NCBI GenBank assembly: GCA_036653215.1 | Contig: JAVVUK010000013.1 | Coordinates: forward strand, 1 to 25,593 | Origin: JADFUS01 sp036653215 | GTDB lineage: Bacteria; Bacteroidota; Bacteroidia; Bacteroidales; Rikenellaceae | Direction of reading: 5' to 3' | DNA length: 25,593 nucleotides | Shown here: in pieces, positions 9,501 through 15,040 of the stretch | Layout: each line of letters opens with the position of its first letter | Numbering within the stretch: position 1 is the stretch's first letter | The notes under the pieces: generated by a model | The model's input: only the letters and a program-made list of their open reading frames with translations | Databases searched by the model: none | What the model was told of the DNA's origin: nothing | Position numbers and translations under genes: made by a program

Positions 9501-9785
9501 TTAAAAGAAAATGGTGTCGAATCGACAATCCTAAGTTGGCCTGACACTCACGATGATACCCCAAACTCATTAGAATATATAAAAGAGAAGAAGTTAGATC
9601 TTATTGTCAACATACCTAAAAACTTGACTAAAGATGAACTTCATAACGACTATGAAATACGTCGTAATGCCATAGATTTTAATATCCCTCTTATCACAAA
9701 TGCACGTCTTGCAAATGCCTTTATCACAGGTTTCTGCACCCTTGAGAAGAGTGATATAGAGATCCGTAGTTGGGATGAATACTAA
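6561..9785 (+). CDS. carB: Carbamoyl-phosphate synthase large subunit
   Basis: This is the synthetase subunit: it makes carbamoyl phosphate from bicarbonate, CarA-derived ammonia and two ATP. The 1074 residues form the expected duplicated protein. The first half opens with LGSGALKIGEAGEFDYSGSQ and an ATP-grasp domain with the LGGLGSG loop. The second half starts at about residue 562 with VVLGSGTYRIGSSVEFDW and a second ATP-grasp. A C-terminal MGS-like allosteric domain spans about 940-1074 (LLANGGWTLYATKGTAQFL). Motifs such as NPNIATVQTS and KVYFLPVTPEY resemble the eukaryotic CPSase form more than the E. coli form (NSNPATIMTD). The start overlaps carA by 13 bp. Downstream lies the 110-bp repeat array, and no strong terminator is visible beyond a weak AACT-ATATA-AGTT hairpin at 9789-9801. 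Confidence 0.98.
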   Translation: MQKINKVIILGSGALKIGEAGEFDYSGSQALKALKEEEIYTVLINPNIATVQTSENIADKVYFLPVTPEYIEDVIIKERPEGILLAFGGQTALNCGVALYRSGILEKYNVKVLGTPVQAIMDTEDRELFVHKLDEIDVKSIKSEAVGTVKDAKRVANELGYPVIVRAAYTLGGLGSGFCDNDQEMDVLANKAFSYSSQLLVEKSLKGWKEVEYEVVRDKYDNCITVCNMENFDPLGIHTGESIVVAPSQTLTNAEYHKLRKIAIKIIRHVGIVGECNVQYALDPFSEDYRVIEVNARLSRSSALASKATGYPLAFVAAKLGLGYGLHELKNSVTKTTTACFEPALDYIVCKIPRWDLGKFKGVSRKLGSSMKSVGEVMAIGRTFEEVIQKGLRMIGQGMHGFVGNKELPVADIDIEKALTEPTDKRIFYISEALKRGYSVEKIHELTKIDCWFLYKLKNIRTIYHDLEKYHSIADVPNDKLLLAKQLGFSDFQLARAILKSSNEEIETDLLRVRTHRKEQGIVPVIKQIDTLAAEYPAQTNYLYVTYNGTANDIDFPNDGKSIVVLGSGTYRIGSSVEFDWCGVSAIKTVRKNGFRSIMINFNPETVSTDYDECDRLYFDELTLERVLDITDLENPKGVIVSTGGQIPNNLAMKLHNEHVPILGTSAENIDRAEDRHKFSSMLDTLGIDQPRWRELTTMEDVFEFVDEVGLPVLIRPSYVLSGAAMNVVSNRDELVHFLTLAANVSKQHPVVVTEFVENAKEIEIDAVAKDGELLLYAISEHVEFAGVHSGDATIVFPAQKLYTETIRRIKKISKMIAKELNISGPFNMQLLAKDNEIKVIECNLRASRSFPFVSKVLKVNFIDYATRIMLGVPVDPPARSAFDLDYVGVKASQFSFSRLQQTDPVLGVEMSSTGEVGCIGENYYEAILKAMLSVGYRIPKKNVFLSTGDYRSKAEMLNPAKLLANGGWTLYATKGTAQFLKENGVESTILSWPDTHDDTPNSLEYIKEKKLDLIVNIPKNLTKDELHNDYEIRRNAIDFNIPLITNARLANAFITGFCTLEKSDIEIRSWDEY

Positions 9786-9813
9786 AATTAACTATATAAG
9801 TTGTCTTTTCGGC

Positions 9814-10133
9814 GTTACGCTTTAATTCTAAAATGCTCACGTACCTTAGTACGCTCCGCTTTTATAATNNNNNNNNNNNNNNNNNNNNNNNNNNNNNNNN
9901 NNNNNNNNNNNNNNNNNNNNNNNNNNNNNNNNNNNNNNNNNNNNNNNNNNNNNNNNNNNNNNNNNNNNTAACTTATATAGTTAATTTACAAGTTTTTTCG
10001 TTGTTACGCTTTAATTCTAAAATGCTCACGTACCTTAGTACGCTCCGCTTTTATAATCAAAGCAAGCCTTGAAAAGCCTAACTTATATAGTTAATTTACA
10101 AGTTTTTTCGTTGTTACGCTTTAATTCTAAAAT
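9814..10133 (+). repeat. 110-bp-period tandem repeat array interrupted by a 100-N gap
   Basis: This fills the 353-bp carB-lpxB interval (9786-10138), where I see no gene. One complete unit runs 9969-10078. A partial copy, 10079-10133, matches its first 55 bp exactly. Left of the gap, 9814-9868 (55 bp) is identical to 10003-10057. Each unit holds an inverted repeat CGTAC-CTTA-GTACG, a short palindrome CAAGCCTTG and a near-palindrome AACTTATATAGTT. At 9789-9801, before the first copy, the last of these appears in the opposite orientation (AACTATATAAGTT). Bases 9869-9968 are exactly 100 N, a standard placeholder for an unknown distance, so the real copy number is unknown. The unit is not a multiple of three and carries no TAnnTTTG box on the plus strand. 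Confidence 0.9.
9869..9968. other. Assembly gap (100 N)
   Basis: One hundred consecutive N lie inside the tandem repeat array. The same repeat flanks both sides, so the gap most likely marks a repeat-collapsed contig joint of unknown true length. Extra repeat units, or even a gene, could be hidden here. Confidence 0.97.
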
Positions 10134-10138
10134 ACCTC

Positions 10139-11284
10139 ATGAGATATTATATTATTGTTGGAGAGGCATCGGGAGATGTGCATGGCTCTAAATTAATGGA
10201 GGGCTTGAAGTTAGGAGATCCGAATGCTGAATTTCGCTTTTGGGGTGGTGATCGTATGGCTGCCGTTGGTGGAATAGAAAACATGGTATACCACTATCGT
10301 GACAATGCCTTTATGGGTTTTGTGGAGGTGTTGAAGCATCTTGGCACTATAAATCGTCGCTTAGAGGAGTGTAAAAATGATATTAAAATTTTTAATCCTG
10401 ATGTGGTGATCCTTATCGACTATGCAGGGTTTAATCTCAGAATAGCAAAATTCGCTAAGAAAGCCGGTATAAAGACATTTTACTATATCGCTCCTAAGGT
10501 GTGGGCGTGGAACGCATCACGGGTTAAGAAGATAAGACGTTATGTGGATGAGCTTTTTGTGATACTCTCTTTTGAGGTCGATTATTTTAAAAAACGTGGC
10601 GTTAATGCTCATTATCTCGGTAATCCTATCATCGACGAGGTGAAACAAAGGGTTGCTAATGCTGATGTGGATGGTTATAAACATAAATATGGACTTGATA
10701 AACCTTTCAAAGGACCCTATACGATAGCTCTTTTGGCAGGAAGTCGTCAGCAAGAGATAGACTATAACCTCCCTTTTATGATCTCACTTGCTAACACTAT
10801 GCCGGATAGCCGTTTTATCCTTGCTGGGGTGTCGTGGCTCGACAATTCTTTATATGAGAAATACCTTACTAAATCGATAGGAAATATACTCAGAGTAACA
10901 GACTTTACCTTTGAAACTTTACTGGTGGCAGATGCTGCTGTGGTTACATCGGGAACGGCAACTCTTGAGACGGCTCTTGTTGGAACCCCTGAAGTGGTTG
11001 TCTATCGTTGTGCTCCTCTAACCTTTGCTCTTGGGCGTAGAGTAGTGAGGGTGAAATATTTATCTTTAGCAAATCTTATTTTTGATAGGGCTTGCCTTGA
11101 TGAGTATCTTCAAGAGAATATGACGATAAAAAAAGTTAAGAATGGGTTAGAAAACATCCTTAATAAAGGAGAACGTAGAGAGCAACTCTTAAGTGACTAT
11201 GCGAAGTTAAAAACTATAATCGGAGAGAGCGGCAGCTCTTATCGTGTTGCAACAGAAATGATAAAAATATTAAACAAAAATTAG
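10139..11284 (+). CDS. lpxB: Lipid-A-disaccharide synthase
   Basis: LpxB (GT19) joins UDP-2,3-diacylglucosamine and lipid X into the lipid A disaccharide at the cytoplasmic face of the inner membrane, an essential step of outer-membrane biogenesis. The 381 residues match the usual length. Key motifs are GEASGD at residues 8-13, FWGGDRMAAVGG, IDYAGFNLRIAKFAKKAG, YYIAPKVWAW, LAGSRQQEI in the UDP-binding half and TSGTATLETALVGTPEVVVY near the donor site. The start is fixed by MRYYIIVGEASGD. The ATG lies 5 bp after the end of the last partial 110-bp repeat, so the lpxB leader, and perhaps its promoter, is made of repeat sequence. No Bacteroidetes -7 box is seen just upstream, so expression may come from read-through or from inside the gap. 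surE, which I recall often preceding lpxB in Bacteroidales, is not visible here. Confidence 0.97.
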   Translation: MRYYIIVGEASGDVHGSKLMEGLKLGDPNAEFRFWGGDRMAAVGGIENMVYHYRDNAFMGFVEVLKHLGTINRRLEECKNDIKIFNPDVVILIDYAGFNLRIAKFAKKAGIKTFYYIAPKVWAWNASRVKKIRRYVDELFVILSFEVDYFKKRGVNAHYLGNPIIDEVKQRVANADVDGYKHKYGLDKPFKGPYTIALLAGSRQQEIDYNLPFMISLANTMPDSRFILAGVSWLDNSLYEKYLTKSIGNILRVTDFTFETLLVADAAVVTSGTATLETALVGTPEVVVYRCAPLTFALGRRVVRVKYLSLANLIFDRACLDEYLQENMTIKKVKNGLENILNKGERREQLLSDYAKLKTIIGESGSSYRVATEMIKILNKN

Positions 11285-11304
11285 TCGCATTTAAAAAAGC
11301 ATAT

Positions 11305-11322
11305 ATGTCTTCTATAAGACAT
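11305..11322 (+). terminator. Hairpin after lpxB
   Basis: ATGTCTT-CTAT-AAGACAT is a perfect 7-bp stem with a 4-nt loop, 20 bp after the lpxB stop codon. It is not followed by a T-run, so it may be an RNA-stabilising or processing hairpin rather than a terminator. Confidence 0.4.
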
Positions 11323-11415
11323 TAAAATGTAGACTATTGCAAATAGACGTTTTCGTTTAGAAGCGGTTTCGAATTTATTAAAATATTTCATATCACTTTT
11401 CTATGATTTTTATAT

Positions 11416-11448
11416 GGAGGTGCGTCGATAGATGCTCCTCTTTTTTTT
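11416..11448 (+). terminator. Intrinsic terminator upstream of the DUF3575 gene
   Basis: GAGG-T-GC (11417-11423) pairs with GC-T-CCTC (11434-11440) around a 10-nt loop, with one T-T mismatch, and is followed by eight T (11441-11448). This is a classical rho-independent terminator for plus-strand transcription. It probably ends the lpxB transcript about 130 bp after its stop codon. The 201-bp lpxB-DUF3575 interval otherwise holds no gene I can support. Confidence 0.65.
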
Positions 11449-11486
11449 GGCTTGTATTTTGTTTAGTAGTTATAAAAACAACTACT

Positions 11487-12044
11487 ATGAAGCATATTTA
11501 TACTCTTATTTTATTGCTGATGCCGCTGCTTGCGGTCTCGCAAGAGGTGTCAATCAAAACAAATGCCCTATATTGGACTGTTGGGACTATAAATCTCGGA
11601 ACAGAAATAGGGCTTGGCAAAAGGGTCTCCTTCGATCTTTTAGCTACATATAACCCTTTCGAATTTAAGGAAGATTTAAAAATTAAACATTGGTCTGTAA
11701 ATCCAGATTTTCGTTTCTGGCTGTGTGAGAAGTTTTCAGGTCATTTTTTTGGTCTTGGAGCTATATATGCTCAATATAATATGGCTGGCATTCCATTTCC
11801 GGGATATTCATGGGCAAAAGATAGCCGTTATCAAGGGTGGGCTGTGGCCGCAAGTTTGACATATGGTTACCAATGGGCTATATCTAAAAGATGGAATATG
11901 GAAGCTGTGGTGGGGGTGGGTTATGTATATGCGGTATATGATAAATATAAAAAAGGTAAATGTGGTGATTTTTTAGATAACGACAAAGAGCACCTTATCC
12001 TTCCTACAAAATTGGCACTAACATTTATATATATAATCAAATGA
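11487..12044 (+). CDS. DUF3575 domain-containing secreted protein
   Basis: I start at 11487 because MKHIYTLILLLMPLLAVSQE is a clean signal peptide; the frame extends to 11403 but the added residues are not leader-like and cross the terminator. The mature protein of about 165 residues opens with VSIKTNALYWTVGTINLGTE, followed by alternating beta-type segments such as RVSFDLLATYNPFEF and VNPDFRFWLCEKFSGHFFGL. This pattern is characteristic of Bacteroidetes DUF3575 proteins, probably small outer-membrane beta-barrels. Members I recall often sit with DUF3868 proteins in fimbrial (FimB/Mfa-type) loci. Here the stop codon overlaps the next gene by ATGA, so the two are translationally coupled, but no fimbrillin gene is present. 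The molecular role is unknown. Confidence 0.8.
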   Translation: MKHIYTLILLLMPLLAVSQEVSIKTNALYWTVGTINLGTEIGLGKRVSFDLLATYNPFEFKEDLKIKHWSVNPDFRFWLCEKFSGHFFGLGAIYAQYNMAGIPFPGYSWAKDSRYQGWAVAASLTYGYQWAISKRWNMEAVVGVGYVYAVYDKYKKGKCGDFLDNDKEHLILPTKLALTFIYIIK

Positions 12045-12568
12045 AAATCATGAAAAAATTTATAATCATAATGCTATTATTTCCGCTGCTTGCGGTGGCA
12101 AAAGATAAAAAGAAAAGTGAAATTGTGATCTCTAACTGTACGGTTGAAAACATACACGCTTCGTCTACCATTGAAGCTCGATTTGATGTTTACATAGCAA
12201 AAAAAGCCGCTAAAGTGAGATCTGTAATTGAGTTACGACCTTTTTTATATAGTGGCGATAAGGTCATCTCTTTAGAACCACTCTACATTTTTAGTGGTAG
12301 TGCTGAGTTAAAAGAAAAGCAGAATATGACTTCCAAGAAGTATAAGTCTAAATATGCAACACGTCTAAAGGCGAGAAATGGTCAGGAATATAATTATCTA
12401 TCACAAGTGCCATATGTCGGAAACGAAGACAACTTCTCTGTCGTTGTTGAGAAGTGGGACATAGGATGTCGTGATAAGATAGCGTTTTTGGGCTATATTA
12501 TAATCAATGAGGATGTGGTAGATTGGAACATAAGAAAATCATTCGAAACAAACTCAAGAAGTTTCTAA
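12041..12568 (+). CDS. Secreted DUF3868-like protein
   Basis: The product of 175 residues has a signal peptide (MKKFIIIMLLFPLLAVAKDK) and no other membrane segment. I take ATG 12041 as start because of the ATGA overlap with the upstream stop; the Met at codon 4 is also possible. The mature part has a beta-rich domain: EIVISNCTVENIHASS, RFDVYIAKKAAKVRSVIEL and then RPFLYSGDKVISLEPLYIFS. This pattern resembles the N-terminal DUF3868 domain of Bacteroidetes fimbria-linked proteins, but the protein lacks their longer C-terminal OmpA-like part. The DUF assignment is from memory of the pattern and is less certain than that of its partner. Pairing with DUF3575 supports it. It would be periplasmic or attached to the outer membrane. 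Confidence 0.55.
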   Translation: MKIMKKFIIIMLLFPLLAVAKDKKKSEIVISNCTVENIHASSTIEARFDVYIAKKAAKVRSVIELRPFLYSGDKVISLEPLYIFSGSAELKEKQNMTSKKYKSKYATRLKARNGQEYNYLSQVPYVGNEDNFSVVVEKWDIGCRDKIAFLGYIIINEDVVDWNIRKSFETNSRSF

Positions 12569-12615
12569 AGAAGATAAATTCTGTTATTTATCGCAATAAT
12601 TGTTTGGTATCACAC

Positions 12616-12663
12616 TTAGAAGCTGTTTTGATTTTATTCTAAATAAATTAAAATAGCTTCTAA
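12616..12663. terminator. Bidirectional terminator between the DUF3868-like gene and divIC
   Basis: TTAGAAGCT (12616-12624) is exactly complementary to AGCTTCTAA (12655-12663). The inner arms continue with TTTT/AAAA and TTTATT/AATAAA pairing around a small loop. It lies between two converging genes, and its right arm overlaps the divIC stop codon. The T- and A-rich inner and outer parts suit termination in either direction. Confidence 0.6.
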
Positions 12664-13043
12664 TTTTCGATAATAATTATCTCTTCGTTATTGTCAGACA
12701 TATAGTAATTCTCACGAGCATATTCTTCAAGAAATTCGTTGTCGTTATCTATTTTTTCAATATAATAGTTGTATTCCTTTATGCGTGAGTTAAGACTGTC
12801 TATGTCGCTTTGACATTTACTTAATTGACGTCTTATCTGCATCTGCCTATTCATACATCTGTCTGTATTTCCATAAAAAGAGTATATTAAAGCAATGATG
12901 ATGATAACTATGCAAAGACGTACTTGACTTATGTTCTTAAAGCTAACACCTTTAGTTTGTGCTGCCGAGTCTATAAACTCCTTAGAACTTTCTTTGAAGT
13001 AGTCTATGTTTTCTTTTATCTTTTTATCTATTCCGAGTTTCAT
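12660..13043 (-). CDS. divIC: Septum formation initiator (FtsB/DivIC family)
   Basis: This small bitopic divisome protein has 127 residues: a charged cytoplasmic N-terminus of about 40, one transmembrane helix at about 41-57 (VRLCIVIIIIALIYSFYG), then an extracytoplasmic coiled coil at about 65-105 (RRQLSKCQSDIDSLNSRIKE) and the family's closing pattern FLEEYARENYYM. FtsB/DivIC bridges FtsL and FtsQ and helps activate septal peptidoglycan synthesis. The N-terminal tail is longer than in E. coli FtsB. The gene starts 1 bp after the thiD stop codon, so it is almost certainly cotranscribed with thiL-thiD. The family is clear from layout and the ARENYYM motif; ftsB versus divIC naming is a convention. 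Confidence 0.82.
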   Translation of the reverse strand: MKLGIDKKIKENIDYFKESSKEFIDSAAQTKGVSFKNISQVRLCIVIIIIALIYSFYGNTDRCMNRQMQIRRQLSKCQSDIDSLNSRIKEYNYYIEKIDNDNEFLEEYARENYYMSDNNEEIIIIEN

Positions 13044-13044
13044 C

Positions 13045-13842
13045 TTACAAATACGTCTTATAAAAATGGTTTATTGGTCCATGACCGTTGCCGATCTTTT
13101 CTGTTGCGTTTAATATAGCTTCGTGTACAAACTCCTCAGCCTTTCCTACTGCTTCATGTAAAGGGTAGCCTTGTGCGAGGAATGTAGCTATGGCAGAGGA
13201 AAGAGAACATCCTGTGCCATGTGTGTTCTGTGAATAAATTTTTTCAAAGTTATAAAAATATTTCTTTTCTTTTTCACATTCATAGAGAACGTCTGTAATA
13301 TTGTCGCTTTCTATGTGTCCGCTTTTTATGAGTATGTTTTGCGCTCCAAGCACTCTCATATGTTCGGCAGCCATGTCAAAGAGGTTGCTATCACGGATGT
13401 CTATGACTGTTATAAATACGCTTTCTGGCAGGTTTGGGGTTATGAGTGTAGCAATAGGAAATAGATTTTTTATGATGTGTCGTGCCACGTCACCACCAAC
13501 AAGCATATCGCCCGATGAGGCCACCATGACGGTGTCTAATACTATATTTTGAATTTTATATTTTTCTATCGCTTCAATCACCACATCTACAATCTCCACT
13601 GTTGGTAACATTCCTATTTTTAGAGCATCAATGCCTATATCGTCGGCTATGGCGGCTATCTGCAACTCCACAATCGAGGCTGGGAGGTTTGAAATGCCTC
13701 TCACTCCAAGCGTGTTTTGCGCTGTCACAGCTGTTATAGCAGTGGTGGAATAACCACCACAAGCTATTATGCTTTTCATATCTGCTTGTATCCCTGCTCC
13801 AGCTCCGCTGTCAGAACCTGCTATTGTTAATATTTTTTTCAA
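13045..13842 (-). CDS. thiD: Hydroxymethylpyrimidine / phosphomethylpyrimidine kinase
   Basis: ThiD phosphorylates HMP and then HMP-P to HMP-PP, the pyrimidine half of thiamin. The 265-residue ribokinase-fold protein begins MKKILTIAGSDSGAGAGIQA, the diagnostic HMP-binding start, and has ITAVTAQNTLGV, DTVMVASSGDML and, near the C-terminus, GTGCSLSSAIATFLAQG, which forms the anion hole and catalytic Cys site. It is 47 bp downstream of thiL and 1 bp upstream of divIC on the same strand. No thiE, thiC or thiG is in the window, so the rest of the pathway is elsewhere. No TPP riboswitch is visible in the leader of this operon. Confidence 0.96.
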   Translation of the reverse strand: MKKILTIAGSDSGAGAGIQADMKSIIACGGYSTTAITAVTAQNTLGVRGISNLPASIVELQIAAIADDIGIDALKIGMLPTVEIVDVVIEAIEKYKIQNIVLDTVMVASSGDMLVGGDVARHIIKNLFPIATLITPNLPESVFITVIDIRDSNLFDMAAEHMRVLGAQNILIKSGHIESDNITDVLYECEKEKKYFYNFEKIYSQNTHGTGCSLSSAIATFLAQGYPLHEAVGKAEEFVHEAILNATEKIGNGHGPINHFYKTYL

Positions 13843-13889
13843 GATGTTTTTTTTAATAATAAATAATTTAGAAAGATGCTTCTTAAAGT

Positions 13890-14858
13890 TTAAAAATGGG
13901 TAAATCCTGTTTTTATATCAACCTCTCTATCGCCATCTATATATCTCACTTTGTTTCCTTCTTCTATCTTTCCTATTATAAAAAGGTGCTTTTCGAATAT
14001 ACGCATAAATTCGTTATTTAACTCCTCAAAGGCATCTTTTTTTACGGTAAGCATAAGTTTATAATCTTCTCCTCCGCTTAAAGCAAGTTCTCGTGCGTTT
14101 AAGTTGTTATGTAAACAAAAGTCAAAGCACTCTTTTTCTATTGGCAATTTGCCTATATCAATTACGGCACCACATTTTGAACTTTTACATATATGTCTTA
14201 CATCTGAAGAAATGCCGTCCGAGATGTCCATCATGGCTGTTACTGCTTTTTTTGAGCCAAGCCAAACGCCCTCTTTTATGTCAATATCAGGGGTGTGATG
14301 CGCTTTAATTAGAACTTTGTTTTTTTCGCTGCCAAGAGCCTTAAGTCCTGCTGCTGAGGAGCCTAAAAACCCGGTTGTTGCGATGTAGTCACCACATTTA
14401 GCTCCGCTGCGATATTTTATATCTTCGTTTTTACACTCGCCTATTGCCGTAACGCTTATTGCCATAGCTCCGGTTTCTGCTGCCGTTGTGTCTCCGCCCA
14501 AAAGAGGAACATTAAACGAGTTATACCCTTTCAAAAATTCATCCACCCATTTTGTTGTTGTCGTTGGCGGTATAGATATTGAAAGGAAAGAATATAAAGG
14601 AGTAGCCCCCATAGAAACAACGTCACTAAGATTTACGCCAAGAGATTTGTATCCAAGTTCACAAGGCGAGATATGCTCTAAAAGGAAGTGCTTACCCTCG
14701 ATAAGCATATCGGTAGTTATGACATAAGAATACCCTTCACGTGATGGTATAACAGCACAGTCATCCCCAATTCCAACAACTCCTTTTGCGTTTGTCTTTT
14801 GTTGTGAAGCTATTATTCTATCTATAAATCCGAACTCTCCTATATCACCTATTTCCAT
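13890..14858 (-). CDS. thiL: Thiamine-monophosphate kinase
   Basis: ThiL phosphorylates thiamin monophosphate to the active cofactor thiamin diphosphate. The 322 residues show the AIR synthase-like fold: GEFGFIDRI at the start, GIGDDCAVI at about 30-38 (Mg-ATP), TTDMLIEGKHF, LGVNLSDVVSMGATPLYSFL, GGDTT, DISDGISSDVRHICK and LSGGEDYKLMLTV near the C-terminus. Length is normal. It is the first gene of the thiL-thiD-divIC operon, with a -7 box 15 bp upstream of its ATG, so its leader is only about 10 nt. It is divergent from aroQ and shares the control region with it. Confidence 0.96.
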   Translation of the reverse strand: MEIGDIGEFGFIDRIIASQQKTNAKGVVGIGDDCAVIPSREGYSYVITTDMLIEGKHFLLEHISPCELGYKSLGVNLSDVVSMGATPLYSFLSISIPPTTTTKWVDEFLKGYNSFNVPLLGGDTTAAETGAMAISVTAIGECKNEDIKYRSGAKCGDYIATTGFLGSSAAGLKALGSEKNKVLIKAHHTPDIDIKEGVWLGSKKAVTAMMDISDGISSDVRHICKSSKCGAVIDIGKLPIEKECFDFCLHNNLNARELALSGGEDYKLMLTVKKDAFEELNNEFMRIFEKHLFIIGKIEEGNKVRYIDGDREVDIKTGFTHF

Positions 14859-14873
14859 ACATACTTATTTCTA

Positions 14874-14881
14874 CAAAAATA
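14874..14881 (-). promoter_or_regulatory. -7 box of the thiL operon
   Basis: The minus strand reads TATTTTTG (TAnnTTTG) 15 bp before the thiL ATG, implying a leader of about 10 nt. No perfect -33 TTTG is seen; a palindrome lies 10 bp upstream. Confidence 0.5.
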
Positions 14882-14891
14882 CAAAAAAAAG

Positions 14892-14902
14892 CGTTAATAA
14901 CG
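14892..14902. promoter_or_regulatory. Palindrome between divergent thiL and aroQ promoters
   Basis: CGTTA-A-TAACG is a perfect 5-bp inverted repeat around a single base. It sits 10 bp from the thiL -7 box and 11 bp from the aroQ -7 box, so it covers or borders the -33 region of both and could be a shared operator. No regulator gene is nearby to name. Confidence 0.35.
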
Positions 14903-14913
14903 AAAAAATTATC

Positions 14914-14921
14914 TATATTTG
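14914..14921 (+). promoter_or_regulatory. -7 box of the aroQ operon
   Basis: TATATTTG matches TAnnTTTG. It is 119 bp upstream of the aroQ ATG, predicting a leader of about 115 nt. No clear TTTG lies at the -33 distance. It is the likely promoter of the nine-gene array ending at fprA. Confidence 0.55.
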
Positions 14922-14931
14922 TATCATAATG

Positions 14932-14995
14932 TATCTATAAAAATAGATAGTAAGGGGAGACGATTATTACGATAAATAATAAAACTCATCTTACT
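14932..14995 (+). ncRNA. Hairpin-rich leader of aroQ
   Basis: The aroQ leader can form at least two structures. The first is TATCTAT-AAAA-ATAGATA at 14932-14949. The second has an outer stem AGTAAG (14949-14954) with CTTACT (14990-14995) enclosing ATTATT-ACGATA-AATAAT (14963-14980). The purine block GGGGAGA (14954-14960) lies in the internal loop. About 45 nt of A/T-rich, apparently unstructured leader follow before the ATG. I recognise no known riboswitch; it could be a cis-regulatory RNA or simply AT-rich folding. Confidence 0.3.
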
Positions 14996-15040
14996 GAAAA
15001 TATACCAATAATTATTTTACATTACTTAGCAAGCAACAGC

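Noticed and set aside
9833..10072. A 79-codon reading frame crossing the N gap
   Set aside because: It is read through N bases and consists of repeat sequence. The 110-bp unit is not a multiple of three, so the frame is not kept between copies.
9969..10133. Repeat unit as an integron attC site (GCCTAAC resembles RYYYAAC)
   Set aside because: No matching GTTRRRY core at the right spacing, no integrase gene, and no cassette ORFs between copies.
9814..10133. CRISPR array
   Set aside because: The repeated unit is 110 bp and copies are directly adjacent with no unique spacers; no cas genes are nearby.
11403..11486. Upstream start for the DUF3575 protein at 11403
   Set aside because: It would run through the terminator hairpin and place non-leader sequence before a clean signal peptide that starts at 11487.
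14859..14880. TPP riboswitch before the thiamin kinase operon
   Set aside because: The predicted leader is about 10 nt and no THI-box motifs are present there or in the thiL-thiD gap.
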